A stretch of DNA of 64,000 nucleotides, from positions 67,876,367 through 67,940,366 of the forward strand of contig OY829540.1 of NCBI GenBank assembly GCA_963691705.1, written 5' to 3'. A program made the position numbers and the translations under genes. This document shows, one piece after another, positions 34,937 to 47,395 of the stretch. The first letter of the stretch is position 1; each line of letters starts with the position of its first letter. Origin of the DNA: Viola odorata. Lineage: Eukaryota; Streptophyta; Magnoliopsida; Malpighiales; Violaceae. The notes below the pieces were generated by a model, which saw only the letters and a list, made by a program, of their open reading frames with translations, did not search any database and was not told where the DNA came from.

Positions 34937-35594
34937 TATTCTATTTAGATAAAAACTCAATTTATTGTGATCGTAAGTTTAAATATTTCTTTTAAGAAAC
35001 CATAATTGTTTAAACTATAAATCCATATTAGGATTTGAAAATTGAGTAAAATAAAAGGGAAAAAATAATACTAGTAAACTTCCTTATGAAGCCAACATTT
35101 TGCACGGAAAAAATACCGTCTAAGAATATATTTATTTGTTTATCGAAAAATTAATACGAGAGATTCTAACTTTTCGATTATAATATATTTACTAACCGTT
35201 ATGCTAAGAAATAATTAAAATTTACTTCGTCTTTTTTAATAAAGAAATTATATTTTCTTTTTTATTTAAATAAATATCTGTGTACTAGAATTATAAAGAA
35301 AAATAATTTGATTGAATAGAACATCTATTATATTATATTATATTATATTAGGGAATATAAGAAACAAAATGAAAAGCAAATTCGCTCTTCTAAATCCCCT
35401 CAAAAGTCTAAAATACAAAACCTTTCTTATTCCTATTGCCTACTGCCCAAACTAGACTGCAAGAGCAAGACAACAAGATGTTCAAGGTTGAGAGTTGTCT
35501 TTAACTCTACAGAGGTTTCTCAGTTTCCCCACCTGACCCTCAATACTTTTCTTTTTCAGGTAGCCAATCCTATTGGAACCTGAGCGTGAAGATG
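34937..35594. other. spacer between the Pack-MULE and PTEN1
   Basis: AT-rich, no gene seen; includes a (TATTA)n run near 35330-35350. The right end is the 3' untranslated region of the PTEN-like gene. Confidence 0.5.
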
Positions 35595-37988
35595 TCAGAA
35601 GTAACCATCACTGCTGCTGCTGCTACTACCACCACCACCATCATAAGACGGAAATGATGAATGGTTCGAGTTGGCTGGCCCGAATAGCAACTCCAAGCAG
35701 AAGGCAGGACCGCATATTGATCTACCTTTCTTCCCAACCTTGTCCAAATCCCGAATTGTGAACTGCGCGGTTCATAAACGCAAACTGAAGTTAGCATAAT
35801 TAGGCTTAAAATGTTAATCTACTCGAATATTTTGAACCTCAGATACATGCATTGCATAGGATTTTCATATTGTCCGCAGGATTCTGACAGTGGAACATAG
35901 TTGAGATGAAGTAGGCAAAGCAAAAGATTACCTGCAACAAACTATTCTTTATAAAAGCTGTATTGAAGCAGACGTAGAAGAGGCGTGATCCTATCATTTT
36001 TTCATACAAAATCACGCGCACGTCTCCGCTAACCTGTCGAATCAGATGTGATTCAGTTCGTGCATTTAGTAAACAAATGGACAAGCTTATATGCACTACA
36101 CAAGTTTAAAAACTTTACTTGGTTCAATTCTTAAGCAAAAGTAAGAGGGCGTATCCTGAAATACCAAGTCATGGAGTTTTTGTAGTGTAATACAGAATGG
36201 TATTAAACCCGAATGCATCGCCATGAATGACAACCATAACGGATGAAATACATTGGTGTACTTTAGGCATAAAATACTGTGGTTTTACTTACTTGTACAG
36301 GCCTTTTAAAATAGTGGTCAAGACATGTCTTCTGATAGATTATGGGATTTTCCGTATCCATTTGAAGGACGACATGAGGCTCTTCTTTTCCTGATTCTTG
36401 CCTTCCATCTCCGTCTTCAACAAAGGAGATATAATACCGAGGACTATTAGGTGTATGACATCCTTTATCAACAGGTCTGCAGCAACCCTTACCAAGTTCC
36501 ACTGGTGGTTGGTATAGCTGACCAGAAACCTGTGAAATGAGCACCAACAAATATAATGAATTCTAATGAATCTGGTGTGTGCCCATAAATTAGTAAATTA
36601 CTGTCAGCTTACCTCTTGCAATTCCGAGACAACAAAGAACACTGATCTAGTGTTAACCATGTCATAGAGTCGAATTCGCCGCAATTCTCTGTTATAGGAT
36701 TGAGGCAACATCACTCTCGGAGTTCCCTTAGGGAAAGAAAGTATAGTTTCCCAGTAGCCAACATAACGACGTTGGCTGGGTATTGACACCTGCAACAAAC
36801 AATTTTGGCTCAATCATAAATGTCTGCTGCTGCAGAATATTCACAAAACAAAACTTCTACAGCAATCAAAAGATATGAAAGCTCGATGTAATCAATCCTC
36901 TAAGAATGTTCATGACTCTTTCTTATTCAATTAGTATACCATAGAGGACTTACTCCTTGATTGTTTGTGGTTCGTTTATTTGCATACATTTGCAGAGCTG
37001 CTTCTGCTGTCATACCAGTGTAAACAAGGTAGCAACATACCATTAAGCCCGTTCTCCCTTTTCCAGCCTGCAAAGTTCAAGTTGGGAATCTTAAAAGATT
37101 TGTGAAAAGAAATGATCATTAATATATCAAGGAACAGCACGTCCTAAAAAAATCTCTCGCTCTTCTGGTGAGTACTAGAGAAGTCAGCTTGAATTTCCAC
37201 CATTACATTACATCATTTGCATTTGATGTATCAAATGCAATATTGTACATTTAGCTGAAAAAGGTTAACAGTAAACATACCATACAGTGTATGACTGCAA
37301 TGTTTTTTGGATCACTTCCAAGCCAAGAAGCCACACTCTCACAAAAGCACTTGACCATGTGAAGAGGAGGAACATGATTGTCATCAAAAGGATATCTCTC
37401 AACACGTCCATGAAAATGTGCTGGATCGTAACATTCCTCAATGCACAAATTATAGACCTAAAAATAAAACAGAACCCTAATATCAGATCCATCAAATGGA
37501 GGGACATTGCCATGCAAATAGCTCAACATGATCAATTCAATAATGAATATCATAGGAGACATTGGGAAATGAAAAAATACATCAGTCTTAGTAAACAAAC
37601 AGAGTTATGGCACAACTGTGTAAAAGTTGATGAGTTTCCTAGAAAAGAAAAAGTTTTGTGACAGTAGATAACAACATTTTGAATTATGCAGAAATTGTGG
37701 AAGTGTTACCTTGTAATGCCCTCCATGTCTCATGTCAAGGACAGATTGAACCTGCCACATAGGATTACGGTACATTGCTCGCATGTGTTCTGCTGGGAAT
37801 GACATGGCTAATATATGATTGGTGATATACGACATATCAAGATCATAACCGCCAACAAGCATTCGCCTACGGTGCTTGGATACCCAATTACGAATGTAAA
37901 TATTCGTGGTAAGGATATGGAGCATTGAATAATGTCTGGGAGGAAAAGTTGAGTTCACTGCCCCCTCCTTTGAAAGCTTCAACCCCAT
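35595..37988 (-). CDS. PTEN1: PTEN-like phosphatase (PTEN1 type)
   Basis: Seven exons: 37988-37710, 37457-37281, 37067-36954, 36789-36613, 36529-36293, 36033-35932 and 35762-35595; 417 residues (AtPTEN1 is about 412). The P-loop HCMAGKGRTG spans residues 150-159, with catalytic Cys151 and Arg157, matching the PTEN signature HCxAGKGRTG. Upstream is the general-acid loop region YPFDDNHVPPLHM. A C2-type region follows (CLDHYFKRPVQ, VSGDVRVILYEKM), and the C-terminus carries a Gly/Ser microsatellite. PTEN enzymes dephosphorylate the 3-position of phosphoinositides; Arabidopsis PTEN1 acts in pollen. The first ATG of this frame, MGLKLSKEGAVNST, is taken as the start. A separate upstream open exon (38313-38480) cannot be joined to it in frame. 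Confidence 0.93.
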
Positions 37989-38312
37989 TTGGCAGATATA
38001 GATTCGCCTTCATTAAAATCAAAGGAAAACCTTAAGTAAGATTTAAAGAACAAAAGACAACCAAGTCTCTTCAAGCACATTAAGTTAAACATTTACCTTC
38101 ATTTGCAACAACCAATATCACAAAACAATCATTAAGTACAACAATTATAGCTATCAATTACTCTGATCGGCAACAAAATCATTTCTGCCGACGAATTGAA
38201 CTGCAAGTTATCTCTAACTTTTAGTGATCACTAACACAATGGCACATACCAAATGACAAAAACACAATGACGAGAAATAAACAACATGTAAGCATTGCAT
38301 AGGATTGAATAC

Positions 38313-38480
38313 CTGAGGTGAGCATGAAATCGAAGCGTTTCCTAGGGTTGTGTAAGAGGGATTACACAAGGGTTTCTTCCAAGGAGGAAGATGAAACCCT
38401 AGGAAAGGCTTAGGAAATTGGATGTGATTGTTGGGTAAGGTTGGGTTCAGGTGAGGGCAGGAGATACTGAAAATTTCCAT
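38313..38480 (-). other. possible 5' exon or uORF upstream of PTEN1
   Basis: The minus strand opens with MEIFSISCPHLNPTLPNNHI and runs 56 codons to a strong donor (CTCAG/GTATTC at 38312). The product resembles an organelle leader. No acceptor before the PTEN1 ATG keeps the frame: the acceptor at TTAATGAAG/GCG gives the wrong phase and the next one meets TGA. It is therefore probably a 5' untranslated exon with an upstream ORF, or the remnant of a leader. Confidence 0.35.
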
Positions 38481-39076
38481 TTTGTTTTTGTTGGTGCCAG
38501 GTTGAAAATGAGAAGAAGCTGGAATGGAATTTGGATGATTCTAACCTAATTTTGGACTTCTGTTTCTCCCCAATTTTCTCAGCCCCATGTTTTGAGGCAA
38601 ATGGGGCGTCGCCTTAGGGATATACTACTTCTGATAGGAAGTTACAAGGATGGTGGCGGGACTTTAACTGAAAATTCTAACACCTTGTTTGGATAAGAAA
38701 AATGTATTTTACTAGTGCTATTTTTTATTTATTTAGGGAAGAATTAATATAAACTATAAATAGAGTAGTAAAAGATTCGGTCATGGCTTAAGTCTACGTG
38801 AGTTCTAGTATAGGGATGGAGCAAAGCCCGACAATGATGGAACATAGTTAGTCTTGTCTCCAAAAGTTCAAGTTCCTGACAGTTTGTGTATCAACCAAGA
38901 CTAACTTTATTATGTGACCCTACCCATGCAAATCAAAGGAAGGAAAGAATCCAAATCTTTGTTACCCTGCAAAATGCTGTCTTTCCAATGAATTCCATGA
39001 CATGTTTCCAGTGAAACAAGACTCGATTCAAATAATAATAAATTGCAGACACTGAAGAATTGCTGAAAATTTTCCT
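38481..39076. other. promoter region of PTEN1 and 3' flank of CNGC2
   Basis: No gene. The left part should hold the minus-strand promoter of the PTEN-like gene, the right part the 3' untranslated region of the channel gene. I see no clear TATA box. Confidence 0.45.
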
Positions 39077-42000
39077 TTATTCAAGATGGTCATGTGGTCT
39101 GATTGACATGAACATTGCAGCATATTGTAGGAGTTGGCGCTCCGAACCACCATTCTCCCTTACGGGATTCACTGGAGCCCTAGTCCTCGTCCTGTAACGC
39201 TGCCATGCGAACTGTATGTTCACTGCTGCCCATGTTCGCCAGTTCGATGAATAGTATCTCGCAGTTCGCTTCAGCCTTTCGTTCGCGAATTTGTAGCGGA
39301 AGTGATCGGTGATGTACCGAAGATGGTCTGCATCAAGACCAAATGCTTCTGTGGATTCTACACAAACAAATGTAGCAGAAGATGCTGGAAGTCGGTCAAT
39401 GAACGGGCGGCGAAGGCACCAGGAGAGCAACTCATCTCCCAAAAACCCTCCTAGTTCAATCAAACTTGTTGCTACAATCCCTTTGCTGAGGTTTTGGCTA
39501 CTCTTTATCCGTCCACGAACAATAAACACCATCCTTTGCACAGGGTCTCCTTCTCTAATTATCTGCATTATTGTAAAGATAAGTATATTTATTGAAGTTT
39601 CTCAGTTCATAACAAGGTTGAAAAGTGGTTTGAATGAAATAAATTGGCACCTTTTCATCTTTCGAGAAGACAAGGGGCTTAACCCGATCGCAAATGTTGT
39701 CGAGAATAAGATCATCCAAGTTGTGGAACAGAGGTACCTGAGAAATGCAAATTGCAATGAAAATAGGTCATTCTGTCTTCTACTTGTTCATCCAAATTAG
39801 CATTCCTAGTTTCTGAACTAATGTGTTTTTTTATCCTTCGACTTATCATTTTGATGACGTTACCTTCTTGATGAGATCAAGGCAAAGATAGCACTTAATG
39901 TCTCTCCGAAGTCCTTCAGGTAAGTCTTTAATCAGTTCCATCTCATCTTCCCCTCCCATGGTTGCCCATCTTTGTCGTTCAAAATGACGAACTCTTCTAC
40001 GCAAACGAGATGGCAACTGTCTACGCCTCATCCACCATTCCATGTCTCTACATCTGAGCTGCATTTTTCTCTTTTTTGCCATGACTGCGTGCAAAAACAC
40101 CTGCATTGCAATTCCTCCATTATTCAAGCTTAAAGTTGATAATCGGAGGTAAGTATCAGCCGAAACAGGAAATGTGAACTTTATCTCACCTGGATATTAC
40201 CAATTAATAAAGTGAAGAGCAGCAGGCCACTAAGCACCATACATATACTAAACATCACTTCTAGCCAGTTACTTGTTGGTGCAAGATCATTGCCAAATGT
40301 ACTGTACATATAAGCACAGATTGTTATCAAAAAAAGACAACCCAACTCCGCATTTGCATCTTTAGTCACGTTCAAGTTATGCAATGTACGAAGATCAATT
40401 CGAATACAATTAGAGACTAATCTGTCAATTACCTGAGGGTCATTAAACCCCAAAAAATGGGATACAGGATCTTCACAGCTAAAGAGTTGCTAGAAATGAC
40501 TGGAAGTGCTGACCCATAAATTCCGTAATTGTATGCCCCATTAAGATCCAAGCACATCGGTATTCTGTGCGTTGCAGTGGAATTACCACCACATGGGTTT
40601 CCAATTGTGCCTGCAGGTAACAAAAACTGGTAGCAGATTTCCTCCGAGCAAGACAAAGAAAGAGTACAACTTGGCCGACTGTCACAATGCTGCCGAAGGC
40701 ATGTAGCCACCCGCTGTATGGCAAGGACATACCAACAACCTCCAGCAACCTATAAACAAAAGTAAATGGAACATAATTACAAAGATTTTTTTCTCACGTC
40801 GTTCGATGCCATTTAAAGCCTTAATAGTGTTAGTTACTTACATGCGAGGCAATAAAGTAGGCGATGAGGTTAATGCCAAAACCCCACCAAATGGTACCAA
40901 AAATGTAGCCTGTGACTTTTTGCATCCTCCTCATTAAGCAAATGGAGTGATACACCTTAGGGAGGAATTGGAACAGGAAGATCAGTAAAAGTATTGTCAT
41001 TATCACCTTGATTTGCTCATCTCTGATCAACTTGGGTACAACTAACCAGAACACAGCCTGCAAATATGGTTCAAAAAAAAACAAAGTTTAGCTAAGTACA
41101 AAAGATGCAACAACTGGTTGAATTACTGATGATACATAAATTTTAACAGCTATGACAAGAAATCGAGTGGCATTTTGCTTATCAATCCTTTTTTTCCTGT
41201 TTTTCTGTTAGATACTGATTAAACAATAATAACACTACTAGAAGTAACCTGCACGATCATGAACTACATCATGTAACAGATTTTCAAAGCTTTTCCTCCC
41301 TCAATGAACTGTGACAGTCTGCGGTACGAGATCAAACTGTTTAACAATAAGTACCTCATCTATCTTTTGCAAACACTTAAAAGATTGGTTCCGCAGTCAA
41401 ATCAACCATTGTATCTACAGCTTGCATTAAGGAGCAGTTAATCTGTTTTCCCTTGCTTCATTAACATGAAAGCTGCTTTTTAACTAACTATAACAGTAAT
41501 TAATGCCATCAGAATCACATTTTTCCAACCAAATATGTACCTAATACCCAAATTAGCCATCAGGTCATCAAGATCATTCACAACCCTAATTGTAAAAACA
41601 GCTAACCTCCCTGTCCCTTGTGATCATAATAAATGCCTTAATCACTAAACTGCACCGGAATATTTCATCTGTCATGCTCTTGACATCAAATGCATATTCC
41701 TTCTCCCTCCTTAAGCAACTGTGGTTGAGAAAAAGACAAGTCTTCATTTTCATATTTTAACTTTAGGCCCACAACACTTGTGTTCCTGTAGTCTAATTCT
41801 GATATAGGCTCTGCTACTTTCCTGGCCTTCTTCTGGAGTTAGTGCCATTGTAAGATAATACTTTCCTGGCATACATCTGATGTAAGCCTTGTTTAGCCTT
41901 TTTCTAGCAATCCCTTTCACTTTTGGTTTACACTTTACACCAGCTTCTAAAGCCTTTATTCTTTTACTGTGACAGAAAATTTTCAGCTTTCAATCTAAAG

Positions 42001-43796
42001 AACACTACTTGTACACTTACTGACCACTAATATCCTTTAACTTTTTCCCCATTGTACTTCTTGCAAACTTTATTGCATAGTCAAAACATTTACTTTACCC
42101 ACCAATCACCATCCTACTTCTTTTTCTCCCTTTCTTCTTTTTTTCAGATTCGGATAGGAGTAATTAATCTCATTTAAGTACTCTCGAATTCTTAAAAAGA
42201 ATTGATTATTACGTGATAATTTTTTTTATTCCCCACACTCAGAATATAGACTTAAGTTTTGGGGGGAAAATGATGTTTTACCTCTCTATTGAAACATATG
42301 TGTCACCATTTAAAATCTTACCCTCTACTAATTGTTACTTCACAACCTAATTAGAGAAACTTTTGTCAATTAACAAAGGAAAACATCCCAAATTAGGCTT
42401 GAGACTTATCAATTTATTTTTAATTAATACGAACTTCAGTCTCAAAAAATTATTTCAACCAATTAATCGGAAAGGTGCACAGAAATCAAAGTCCAGCCTT
42501 ATCTTGCCTAACCAACCTTAAAGCAAACAAAGGTACACATGATCAGATCATGCATCATTCTGACAATGATACTCTTATCATCACACAGGCAGTCATTTTG
42601 TATTTATACAGTCGACGTCATCAGGTCATCATTCTGACGTGGCAAGAAATTATTGGACGAAAGAGAAAAAAAAATCAGATTTTTGGGTTTAATTAGCTTA
42701 AAACACTAACCTGAGGGACGGGAAGGATTACAAAGACATCAAACCAGAATCCTCTGAGTGAGCGAACGTAGTGGGAGGCGATGGCACGTGCGTCCCACAC
42801 GAGTTTGCCGCACCCAACGACAAGCGTCTCCCTTGACACGTACGCCATCCGGAACTGGAGCCACAGGTGGCACAAGTGAACCGCATCCACGCACGTGCGG
42901 AGGACGCTCACGATTGCTGCCAGCCCACCGTCCATATAGAGGCAAGGGGCCCCACCTCTGCCAATCGACAAGGAATAGAAGAAGAGAGGATCAACGGCCA
43001 GCGCCATGCCACGTGCGATCAGGAAAAACCGGTTCCATCTCTGCACACGCTTGCTCCGCGGGTCGAGAAGCGACCCGAATGGACCCTGACGACGAGCAGC
43101 CGCCGACGACGATGGAAGGGCTGAGGACGCGCGTGGGGTGGTCTTGAGGCGCGTGCGGGATTGGATGGGAACGAGATATGAACCGGCGGAGGCCTCCCAT
43201 TCGGGCTGGTGGGCCTGGTCGCAGCTGGTGGAGTGGAAGACGGGGACGCCGACTTGGGTGCAGGCGTAGCATTCTATTGAGTTGAATTCGTCGGCCGCAG
43301 CGGCGGCGGTTGTGTGGTGATGATTGCTGTTGTCGCTACTGTCACTGTTTTCGACGGTTTCGTTGCTGTGGGAGAGCAGTCCGTTAATCCACCTGCGCGT
43401 CATTCCCCCCACATTAACTAATTCACAAGTTCCATTGTTTTCGCAACTTTCATACAAAATATTAAGATATTAAATAAAAACAAAACCACTATATTGAATT
43501 TGGAAACATTTTATTATTTATTTTCCCCCCTTTTGATTTCTTGAACCGACAACTTAATAGTTCAAATATTTTGTTGATTATGTATTTTTTTAAAGTTAGG
43601 TGACAAATTGAAAGTAGAAGCAAGTTAATTAATTAAGCATAGAAAACACGGATGAAGTTACAGGTATAGCTCATTGGTATTTTCGTACAAAGAGGAAGGA
43701 TTAAACCTCGAGGTCGAGTCTAATTCGTAATACAAGGAAGGAAAAAAGAAGAGCATACTTAGAGAGGAAGAAGGGGAGATTGGGGAGAGGAGGCAT
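39077..43796 (-). CDS. CNGC2: cyclic nucleotide-gated channel, CNGC2/DND1 type
   Basis: Eight exons: 43796-43759, 43392-42711, 41057-40842, 40749-40433, 40301-40190, 40100-39864, 39737-39651 and 39562-39077; 724 residues (AtCNGC2 is 726). The tiny first exon encodes MPPLPNLPFFLS and joins to KWINGLLSHSNE. Family-specific blocks are IECYACTQVGVPVFHSTSCD, RGMALAVDPLFFYSLSIGR, KILYPIFWGLMTL, the pore, and a C-terminal cyclic-nucleotide-binding domain (GDELLSWCLRRPFIDRLP), an IQ-like motif (AAVNIQFAWQRYRTR) and MSIRPHDHLE. The pore filter reads Gly421-Asn-Asp. CNGC2 is a plasma-membrane calcium-permeable channel with calmodulin binding; loss gives the Arabidopsis dnd1 phenotype, with immunity but no hypersensitive death. 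Confidence 0.95.
43665..43722 (+). mobile_element. tRNA-like (SINE head) remnant in CNGC2 intron 1
   Basis: TATAGCTCATTGG (43665-43677) resembles a pol III A box and GAGGTCGAGTCTAAT (about 43710-43724) a B box with one base missing, about 35 bases apart. Orientation is opposite to the gene. No body or poly(A) tail was delimited. Confidence 0.35.
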
Positions 43797-43835
43797 GATG
43801 ATGATGACGACGATGACGATGACGATGACGATGAC
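43797..43835 (-). repeat. trinucleotide-type microsatellite directly upstream of the CNGC2 ATG
   Basis: On the minus strand the run TCATCGTCATCG repeats for about 38 bases and ends at the start codon. In an upstream frame it encodes a run of about 13 Ser. Confidence 0.85.
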
Positions 43836-43899
43836 CTGGAGAGTGAAACCATAGGAGTGGTGATCCAAATTGAGGAATTAATGGATGAAGGAAGGGCAA

Positions 43900-44010
43900 G
43901 TGTTTATATAAAGAGAGAATCATAGAAATAAAATAGAGAGATGAGTGGGGGGGATTCAAAAGGAGAGGGAGGGCCCGGATCTGTCACGTCGCACGTGACA
44001 TACTACAAAA
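43900..44010 (-). promoter_or_regulatory. CNGC2: CNGC2 core promoter with TATA box and ACGT elements
   Basis: On the minus strand CTTTATATAAAC at about 43915-43904 is a good TATA box, about 110 bases before the main ATG. About 80 bases further upstream are two ACGT cores (TCACGTCGCACGTGAC at 43985-44000), the second a G-box/ABRE-like CACGTGAC. Binding by bZIP or bHLH factors is inferred only. Confidence 0.55.
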
Positions 44011-47000
44011 AACATGGTAAGCTTGTTGCCATGATTAACAATAATGAATTTGAGAGTTCACCTCTTCAATTATTACGTGAATTGAATAATTACTTACTAT
44101 GCGTATTTTATTAACTTTTATAATTTTTTTTAAAATGATATATATAGTGACATGTTACTCCAAAACATTTTAATCTAGTTTTACCGCCCTTATTCTTAAG
44201 TAAGAATTCTAGTCGAACATAAATTCTAAAACATTATATCAATATAGGAAAATGATTGATGTTGCGATTCGGTCTAAAAATTGAAAGATGGAATAAAAAC
44301 TAATTGTCAATTGATATGCTGCTTGTCTGCTATTGGAATCTCTAATAGTGAAAGGAAGGTAGTTAGTTTTCCATGTAGAAGGCAGAGAAAAACAAAACTA
44401 GGTAGAGATAAGAGAGGAGAATGATCAACGAAAACAACAGAGGAAGGGAAGAGGTACTTATTTAGTTACGGAATATTAAGCGTGTCGTGTCATGTTTCGA
44501 TTGGACCGGACCGGGCTGGTTGTGGTCATTTTGTCTAGAGCCAATACGGACCTAAATGAAGATGGTCCACACCATTGTCAGGTCATGACTAGTCATTGTA
44601 CGAATTATGTGATGGTATATATCGATGAAACTCATTCTCCATCACGAGTCTCTCCATTTTACAATTGTGTATTGATGATATTTCCTTCTTTTCATTTTTC
44701 AGAGATGGGATTTATTGTGTTATATCATTTTCATATGATATGTGTTTGTGTTCATACACGGCCAACTTGCATGAAACTTCTTAGACAGTATTTGGAGCGC
44801 AAAACAATCACTCCAAGAAAATGCACCTAGTGCACGTAAGTTTGATGTGAGGTAAATTAAAGCATCAAAAAGGGTGTACGTCGCATCGATTGTTAGAATC
44901 AATTCATATAATAAGAGATAAAAAATTTATGTGGTTCAATAATAAACGTTTATATCTACGGGTAGATATAGAAAGAAACTTCATTATATAAAAGTGCAAT
45001 TTGTATGAAAATCTTAATTTTGGATTTAAATACATGTACTGCGGATCCTAAATTTGGATTTGGCTCCTCTAATGTTGATTAAAACATGACCTATCATGTT
45101 AGGTCAATCTCATCCATTCGTTACAAACAGATGATTAAATTTGAACTTGACCTAATTTTACTTTTTTTTATGCAGGAGTGATTATTGATTTATTTATTTA
45201 GATACATTCGGTGTATATTATTAATTACGTACTTTTGATTAAAAGATATTGTGTTCCAATAAATAAATAAAATATCTCAATTCAACCAATCACATAGAAT
45301 ATGGATTGTATCTAACATATTTATTTATTTCCAAAAATGCATTTATATTTCTATATATTCCTTTTCCTTTTTTTAGGAAATAAATAAATATGTCTTCGTC
45401 CTTTATTGCTTCTTTAATTTGTTCTTTTTCGAAGGAAAGTAGAGGCGAAGGCATTTACATTACACATCAAAAAATCGCCTTTCACATCCATCTTCCCTTT
45501 ATAATCTAAAGCGTACTTAACGCAAAATGTTCAACCCCAAATCAATTACTTGTTGCCGTCGTCGTCAATTCTTATCGCGACGGTACAGAAAAACGTACCA
45601 ATGGTACAATAAGAAATCAAACAAAATGCGCTACTACACAACATGAGCTTCAATTCCACTCGTGAATTATATCATTGGGTTGGGTTTAAAACTATGTTCG
45701 TCTACCGACCTGCAACCGGGTTATCTTTTATAATGCGAGCTTTGACATGATCAAGGTGCATCAATTGATCTTCCCTCGAGTTTGGGTTTGGGTTTAGATT
45801 TGGGTCAAAATTATACCATAAGATTTTTAGGTACAACGGTGTGAGAATATCATCACTCCTATTTTATATCACATTGCTAATTAGTATTTTAAAATTATTT
45901 ACTAATTACAAAAATATTAACTTACAAGTATGATAAATTGTCGTGGATGCACCCATAATCATAAATATGTACATCAATTGATACAAAGTTATTATAGCTT
46001 AATTAAATTTTTTAAAGATAGAAACCTATAAATACAATGTGTTAAAATTTATATGTTAGAATTTTATCTAATTCAGGTCCAAATTAATTGGCAGTCGATG
46101 TCATTAGTTTGGATCTTTGAAAGAAAAAAAATATATATCGTGGAGGCAGTCGATGTCAAAACGGTACGGAAAAACGATGAAGGTTGTGAAAAATGAAAAT
46201 GAGCGCACCCATGTTGAGGAGCGGACCCACCCATACCATTTGTCTTGTATTAATAATTGAAGAGAGTAGTAGTCTTTTGGTCCCTAAAGTCTCATTCATC
46301 TCAAGAAGCCAGATCTTAGTAGGACCCAAGTGTATACTATAATCTTAGCTTTCTTTTTTCAAATTGGAGTTTCTTGAACTTGAACATAGCTTCAATTCAA
46401 TCAATCATTCTTTGGAATTTCCAAGTTAGTGAATTTGTCATCACATTTTTAGTGGAATCAATTTTATGAGAAGGGTCTCTCTTTTTATCTTTGTTGTTTC
46501 ATGAAGAAAATGATGGTCATGATATATATAATGAAATATTGTTGGGTGCTATTATGTACAATGATTGGTTCAGAGAAACCAAGGTTTTTCCTGACTCTTC
46601 TATCCTTTATATTATCCATTCTTTACGAAAAATCACCACACTCAAACAATTTGTATTAAGGGTAGAACGTTAAATTCGTTCCAAATTTGCACTAGACCAA
46701 TTTTTAATACCAAAAATAACATTTAATAAAATACGGTGGGAATATATAATAGCCCAATCTCACAAAAGAAATATTGTTCGGTGCCTGAGGAACTTTCTTC
46801 TATGCGTTTTCTTGTAGTAGCTATAGTTTTTTAAGGAAAGCACAAAGAAACTTCTAACCCTTTTGGATTGCATATATGATCAGATCAGCCCAACAACATA
46901 TTTTCCGTTCTCTTGTGGCTATTAAAAAAATAAAATAAATCTTCCTTCGCCAACCACTTAATGTAATTCTTTCGATTCAAAAATATTTTTCGGAAACCGC

Positions 47001-47395
47001 ATTATATAAAAGGAATGTAATTCTTTCGATTCCATGCCACCCATGTATACAGCAAAACTTATGAGTCAAGATTCATCCTTTATTAATTCAACCAAATATA
47101 GTTCTTCTTTTAAGGTATTTTACCCTATAGTTTTCCAACTATTAATAATTGGATTAGGGTTTAACTTGAACAAAGTTGTGCTTTGAGCCCAACAAACTTA
47201 AGACTTTGTTTGTGCATTCATGGGCCTACTCTACTATCAAAGATTCGGCCCATAGGAAAATGAAGGAGCCCCACAGAAAAAGCCAAGAGCCATTACAATG
47301 CAGCTCTACGAATAGGAAAACACAACACGAGGAGCGAGCAGCACCGGTAAAGAGTAAACATCATGTCCAAACATAGGAAATGTCCATGTATATTT
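44011..47395. other. gene-poor AT-rich stretch
   Basis: More than 3 kb without a supported gene, RNA or complete transposon. Open frames at 44492-44830, 46491-46673 and 47176-47376 show no recognisable domain and lie in low-complexity surroundings. Confidence 0.5.

Noticed and set aside
35570..35761. Frames over the Gly/Ser-coding microsatellite in the last PTEN1 exon
   Set aside because: Trinucleotide repeat shadows of the PTEN1 C-terminus.
42758..43272. Several open frames on both strands across CNGC2 exon 2
   Set aside because: GC-rich exon shadows; only the minus frame with IECYACTQVGVPVF matches a family.
43652..43852. Serine-rich 64-codon frame as the true N-terminus of CNGC2
   Set aside because: It is out of frame with the conserved protein, and splicing 43759 to 43392 from the ATG at 43796 gives an N-terminus resembling the Arabidopsis one. 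Kept only as a uORF.
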